Assembly (NCBI GenBank): GCA_050949905.1
Contig: JBMNGP010000037.1
Coordinates: 1 to 64,000, forward strand
Direction of reading: 5' to 3'
Length of the DNA stretch: 64,000 nt
Source: DUML01 sp050949905
GTDB lineage: Bacteria; Bacillota; Desulfitobacteriia; Desulfitobacteriales; Syntrophobotulaceae
Part shown: in pieces, positions 60,377-64,000 of the stretch
How positions within the stretch are numbered: position 1 is the first letter of the stretch
How the letters are laid out: every line of letters begins with the position of its first letter
Program-made: the position numbers and the translations under genes
The notes under the pieces: generated by a model
Told to the model about the DNA's origin: nothing
Databases searched by the model: none
The model's input: the letters and a program-made list of their open reading frames with translations, nothing else

Positions 60377-61785
60377 AAAAAATAGCAAATCAATTTATGG
60401 CCAACTATGTCCTGATGTTTATCATATCGCTCTTGCTTGCTTTCTTTGCCTTTTTACTTATGGATTTTGCCGATCATGTCATATCCGATACCCTTGTGAA
60501 AAACAACTATACCGCAGAAATCCTCATGCAAGATGATTATAGGCAAATTGACCCCGCTCCGGTGATTAAAAACGGCGGAGGGATGCAGGTCATAAACAGC
60601 AATTATGAAATCGTATTTTCGGCCGGCCTTAATACCTTTGCCAAAGACAAGTTGACACCGGCGGAGTTCACAGATTTTTTGACGGGGTCCAAGCAGACCG
60701 GTGTCCCTTACAGCTATGATATCCGGTATAATGATCAGGGGAAGTTCTGGTTGGTTGTGACCTTCCCCACTTCTCTGAGAATTGATTTTGCCATTGTCTA
60801 TAATAAAGACTATGAATCGGTGGATAAACAAAAAGTCGTGGGTGTGATTGTAGCCCTTATTTTGTTCTATTTACTGATGCTGGCAATCAGCACCGTTATC
60901 TATTCCGAGATTACTTCTATCGCTATCGTTAATCCTTTAAGAGAACTTTGCCACAGCGCCCGACGCTTGAAGGAAGGAGACTTTTCGGCCCGAGTTGCTC
61001 TTAATCTGAAAAACGAGTTTGCCGAATTGCAGGATACCTTTAACGCTATGGCGGGGCAAATTGAACGGGAAATAGCTTTGCGTAAACAGTCTGAGGAGAA
61101 CCGAAAACGCCTAGTGCTGGACATTTCTCACGACCTGAAAAATCCCCTGGCCAGTATTGTGGGCTATGCGGAATTGGGCTTAAGTAAACCTGATTTAACC
61201 AAAGATGAACGAGATGATTACTTCAAAATTATCTATGACAACGGGGTGCGGGCTAACAAGCTAATTACCGGTTTATTCCAGCTGTCCAAAATGGAAAGCT
61301 CAGAATATGTGCTCAACAAAACCAGGATTGATATCTGTGAATATGTCAGAGAAGAAATAGGCAAAGCTATTCCCATCTTTGATCAGGCCGGTTTCAGCTA
61401 TGATTTTGATATTCCGGAAAAAGAGATTTTGGTAATGCTTGATCCGGAGCAAATGGCCAGAGTATTCTCCAACCTGGTGGCCAATACTGTGCAGTATAAT
61501 CCTCAAGGAACCAGGATCATGATTCGTTTGGAAGAGCAAGCTGAACAAATCGTCCTTACTTTTAAAGATGATGGGATTGGCATACCCGCGGAAATCGCTA
61601 AGGATATCTTCAAACCTTTTGTCAGGGAGGATAAGGCCAGGAATTCTCAGACAGGAGGTACGGGCTTAGGCCTGGCCATTGTCGAGAAAATCATTGCCGC
61701 TCACGGCGGAAGTATAAATTTGCAAACAGATCAAAACTGCGGGTGTGAGTTTGTTATCGGGCTCCCCAAAAACACTAAAATTTAA
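60373..61785 (+). CDS. Sensor histidine kinase
   Basis: A 470-residue membrane kinase. TM1 at about 10-31, an outer sensor of 125 residues, TM2 near 157-180, HAMP to about 235, HisKA (LDISHDLKNPLASIVGYAELG, His near 252) and HATPase_c with N box, DDGIGIP and GTGLGLAIVEK. The likely cognate of the upstream regulator. The signal is unknown; downstream genes (membrane methyltransferase, lipoprotein, S41 protease) hint at envelope stress. Confidence 0.93.
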   Translation: MKKIANQFMANYVLMFIISLLLAFFAFLLMDFADHVISDTLVKNNYTAEILMQDDYRQIDPAPVIKNGGGMQVINSNYEIVFSAGLNTFAKDKLTPAEFTDFLTGSKQTGVPYSYDIRYNDQGKFWLVVTFPTSLRIDFAIVYNKDYESVDKQKVVGVIVALILFYLLMLAISTVIYSEITSIAIVNPLRELCHSARRLKEGDFSARVALNLKNEFAELQDTFNAMAGQIEREIALRKQSEENRKRLVLDISHDLKNPLASIVGYAELGLSKPDLTKDERDDYFKIIYDNGVRANKLITGLFQLSKMESSEYVLNKTRIDICEYVREEIGKAIPIFDQAGFSYDFDIPEKEILVMLDPEQMARVFSNLVANTVQYNPQGTRIMIRLEEQAEQIVLTFKDDGIGIPAEIAKDIFKPFVREDKARNSQTGGTGLGLAIVEKIIAAHGGSINLQTDQNCGCEFVIGLPKNTKI

Positions 61786-61820
61786 GATAGATTTAAGAAT
61801 GGCAGCAGCTCTATTTAAGA

Positions 61821-61847
61821 AACCCTTGTTATTCTATGAACAAGGGT
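61821..61847 (+). terminator. Inverted repeat after the histidine kinase
   Basis: AACCCTTGTT pairs with AACAAGGGT around ATTCTATG. There is no clear T-tract on the plus strand, so it may be a pause or stability hairpin before the methyltransferase gene. Confidence 0.45.
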
Positions 61848-61914
61848 ACGGAAAAGGGCTGTTTTCTATGGAGTACAGAAGTTAACCGTACCGAAGATAA
61901 AGGAGGTCTTAACT

Positions 61915-62526
61915 ATGGAAACATTGGAAAGCCATTTTTACAATTGGTTTGGGGTGCTGCTTTTTGCTATCCTCTACAGCGGGGTGCTGTTGTTTATCCC
62001 TTTTTATAAAAAGATGGATAAAAAACCGGCAGGCACTTACCTGGCATTCGTTATAGCCTTTGCTATTGAGATGCATGGCATTCCCTTTAGTATGTATATC
62101 ATTTCTTGGGTTATAGGAAAAAATCTTCCGGAAGGTGTTCTTTGGGGGCATACTTTGGTTTCCAAAATCGGTTTGGGGGGCATGTATATCAATATCGCCT
62201 GCGCAATTCTTGCTCTTTTCCTGATTTTAAACGGTTGGTACAATATTTACAAAAAATATTGGTCCAAAGAAAAAGGCACAGGCTCTGTCGTAAAATCCGG
62301 GGTTTATAAATATATAAGGCATCCGCAGTACACAGGCCTTTTACTTTTATCCTTAGGAATGCTCATAGAATGGGCAACGTTGCCGCTACTTATCCTCTAT
62401 CCTGTAATAGTGGTCATGTATGTTCGTCTGGCCAAACGGGAAGAGGAAGATATGCTTAAAGAATTTGGTGACGAGTACCGGGAATATATGAGGACAACGA
62501 AAATGTTTATTCCTTATCTCGTGTAG
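61915..62526 (+). CDS. Isoprenylcysteine carboxyl methyltransferase-family membrane protein
   Basis: A 203-residue membrane protein with about five helices and the C-terminal SAM-binding signature of ICMT/PEMT-like enzymes (GVYKYIRHPQYTGLLLLSLG, then REEEDMLKEFGDEYREYM). In bacteria such proteins methylate unknown, often lipid or small-molecule, substrates. ATG 61915 follows AAGGAGG. Confidence 0.85.
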   Translation: METLESHFYNWFGVLLFAILYSGVLLFIPFYKKMDKKPAGTYLAFVIAFAIEMHGIPFSMYIISWVIGKNLPEGVLWGHTLVSKIGLGGMYINIACAILALFLILNGWYNIYKKYWSKEKGTGSVVKSGVYKYIRHPQYTGLLLLSLGMLIEWATLPLLILYPVIVVMYVRLAKREEEDMLKEFGDEYREYMRTTKMFIPYLV

Positions 62527-62650
62527 TAACTAAGGTGACAACTAACAAAATGGCAATAAGAAAGTGAATTTTCATAGGAGACAAAACAAAGTTAATTTTC
62601 AATGGGGACCGTTTACATGTAACAAATACTTTAAGAGAGAGGGTAGGACA

Positions 62651-63145
62651 ATGAGTATCGGCAAAGAAAGACAAAAGTATCTCTTCATTAAAAATATCTT
62701 CTCCTTAACAAGTTTGATCCTGTTAGCAAGTTTAATCCTGTGTGCGTTTGTTCTGGCCGGATGCAGCATCGGGGAAGGTAAAGGGACTATCTATGATGAT
62801 GCCCAACGAATAGCGGGGGATGGAGACAGTTACTCTTTTTACCAGAGAATAGGGAAAACTAGCCAGAAATATCTAGCTATTGAGTATAGCCGGTTTTATG
62901 GGGTGCAGACCATTTGGGTTTGGAAAAATGAACAAGAGAGAGAAATTGCCGTGGACTACGATTCGCAGGTGAAGAGCGGTAAATTCAAAGTCGTTATAGT
63001 CACGCCTGAGGGACAAATAATCAACATCGCCGAGCAAAACGGCCAAGGTTCTTTTAAGCTGGTCGCTTCCCGGGGTAAATACAGTCTTAAAATCGTTGGG
63101 TATGACGCTAAAGGGACTGTCCGCCTTGAGCGGCAGGAACTGTGA
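62651..63145 (+). CDS. Predicted lipoprotein (164 aa)
   Basis: A signal peptide ending in the lipobox VLAGC (Cys about residue 38) is followed by a 125-residue beta-rich domain (YLAIEYSRFYGVQTIWVW, FKVVIVTPEGQIINIAEQNGQG, GKYSLKIVGYDAKG). I do not know the family. ATG 62651 is chosen after GAGAGGGTAGG; the open frame to 62564 is without a signal. It sits between a membrane methyltransferase and a protease, probably in the same two-component-linked group. Confidence 0.75.
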   Translation: MSIGKERQKYLFIKNIFSLTSLILLASLILCAFVLAGCSIGEGKGTIYDDAQRIAGDGDSYSFYQRIGKTSQKYLAIEYSRFYGVQTIWVWKNEQEREIAVDYDSQVKSGKFKVVIVTPEGQIINIAEQNGQGSFKLVASRGKYSLKIVGYDAKGTVRLERQEL

Positions 63146-63187
63146 TATGAGCATAGGTTTTTAGTCTAAGGTACGGGGGGAATTAGC

Positions 63188-64000
63188 ATGGCCAAGAGAT
63201 TCAAAAACCGGGGAATTAGAATTATCGGGATAGTTGCTTTGGTGCTGTTTGGGACGCTTTTGTTCAGCTTCGGTATTTTCGGAAAAACCATTGTTTGGGA
63301 CAAATCTTTTTATATCGGAGTTGGAGAAATTAACCATAAGACCTATACTAAACAAGAACTTGCCGAAGATCTTAAGCAGTTAGAAAAGAATATTATGCAG
63401 AAAAATCCGCTTTACTTTACCGATAAGGCTAAACTGCAGGCGCTTTTCAGCAAGGCCTATGAACAGCTGGAAGATGGCTTGACCGAAGAGGAGTACTACC
63501 GTTTACTTAATCCGCTTGTGGCCGCGGTTAACTGTGGCCATACCAATTTGTCTATATCTGAGGCTCTCTTAGCCAACAGAGAACAAACAGCAAAATTTTT
63601 CCCGCTAAAGGTAACTCTGCTCGGCAATCAGCTCTATGTCCTGGAAGATGAACCGGACAAAGGTATTAAAGCCGGGGACAGGATTCAATCCATTAATGGC
63701 AAAAGCAGTGAGGAAATTATTACCCTCCTTATGCAAAATATCAGCGGGGACGGGAGCTATGAGACGAAACGACGCTATATAATCAGCAACCATTTTAACA
63801 GCAGGTTTTATGATTTCGTCGATAACTCGGAGAACTTTCGCGTGGCTTTGGTGGATGAAGATGGACTTTTAAAAACTGCTGATTTAAAGGCTAAGTTTCG
63901 CCCAGAGTTTAACACTACTGCCTGGGATCTTCATTTCCTCAATTCTCAAAACGGAGATTACTATCAAGGTAAAATCTATGATGATTATGCCTTACTTACA
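63188..64000 (+). CDS. S41-family peptidase-like protein, C-terminus beyond the window
   Basis: Open to the right edge for 271 codons from ATG 63188, which follows GGGGGGAA. An N-terminal helix (IRIIGIVALVLFGTLLFSFGIFG) anchors an outside protein with a tail-specific-protease pattern (FSKAYEQLEDGLTEEEYYRLLNPLVAAV, CGHTNLS) and a PDZ-like loop (GIKAGDRIQSINGKSSEEI). The catalytic Ser/Lys region is not in view. It fits S41 (CtpA-like) peptidases, but the identity rests on the first half only. Confidence 0.7.
   Translation, partial: MAKRFKNRGIRIIGIVALVLFGTLLFSFGIFGKTIVWDKSFYIGVGEINHKTYTKQELAEDLKQLEKNIMQKNPLYFTDKAKLQALFSKAYEQLEDGLTEEEYYRLLNPLVAAVNCGHTNLSISEALLANREQTAKFFPLKVTLLGNQLYVLEDEPDKGIKAGDRIQSINGKSSEEIITLLMQNISGDGSYETKRRYIISNHFNSRFYDFVDNSENFRVALVDEDGLLKTADLKAKFRPEFNTTAWDLHFLNSQNGDYYQGKIYDDYALLT

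Noticed and set aside
1..64000. tRNA, rRNA and prophage genes.
   Set aside because: I looked for tRNA T-loop words, conserved rRNA blocks, and capsid or integrase genes and saw none. A covariance search could still find a short RNA that I missed.

Overview
The window is a chromosomal segment of a low-to-moderate G+C, spore-forming Clostridia-type Firmicute. The backbone order lepA, hemW, hrcA-grpE-dnaK-dnaJ-prmA, rsmE, mtaB, hinT, rpsU, yqeY, yqfC-yqfD-phoH-pgpH-ybeY-dgkA-cdd-era, recO, glyQS, ccpN-ppsR-ppdK is the classic Firmicute heat-shock/translation/RNA-maintenance neighbourhood. yqfC/yqfD imply endospore formation. CIRCE, a glycine T-box, many TTG/GTG starts after strong Shine-Dalgarno (SD) sequences, and separate glyQ/glyS chains fit Peptococcaceae/Desulfitobacteriaceae-like organisms. 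The genus is an inference that I cannot confirm.

Layout. 1-5.1 kb is accessory: a broken beta-propeller gene, a BlaI-type repressor with a twin palindromic operator, a stump of a BlaR1-type sensor fused to WG repeats, and a MntA/HepT pair whose HepT is truncated. 5.2-16.9 kb holds lepA (two apparent frameshifts), a TVP38 membrane protein, hemW and the CIRCE-controlled heat-shock operon ending in prmA. prmA is interrupted at codon 7 by an IS256-family element with a 9-bp target duplication. An IS4-family element follows at 17-18.5 kb, then a GGDEF-EAL gene split by an in-frame TAA. 20.6-45.2 kb is the conserved core: tRNA/rRNA modification, rpsU, sporulation genes, c-di-AMP phosphodiesterase, ribosome maturation, glycyl-tRNA synthetase under a T-box, and the CcpN/PpsR/PPDK carbon-flux module. 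A large chemoreceptor lies on the minus strand inside it.

45.2-64 kb is accessory again: a diguanylate cyclase, a sigma factor with its anti-sigma partner, a ThrE-type amino-acid exporter, a molybdate module (HTH-Mop regulator on the minus strand, candidate Moco-type riboswitch plus terminator, modABC), an AraC/GyrI regulator, azlCD, a flavodoxin stump, a YkvI-type transporter, and a two-component system followed by a methyltransferase, a lipoprotein and an S41 protease that runs off the right edge.

The most striking global feature is a set of ten apparent one-base frameshifts in six genes, nine of them gains and one a loss, each lying in a run of two or three identical bases. This looks more like residual sequencing/assembly error than biology, but that needs read-level checking because lepA and modA are affected. 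Non-coding repeats are also abundant: three copies of a GGGACAG-type palindrome, a 100-bp MITE-like element, a 23-nt triplet repeat and a 16-nt degenerate array. I found no CRISPR array, tRNA, rRNA or prophage, and no clearly new multi-gene system.
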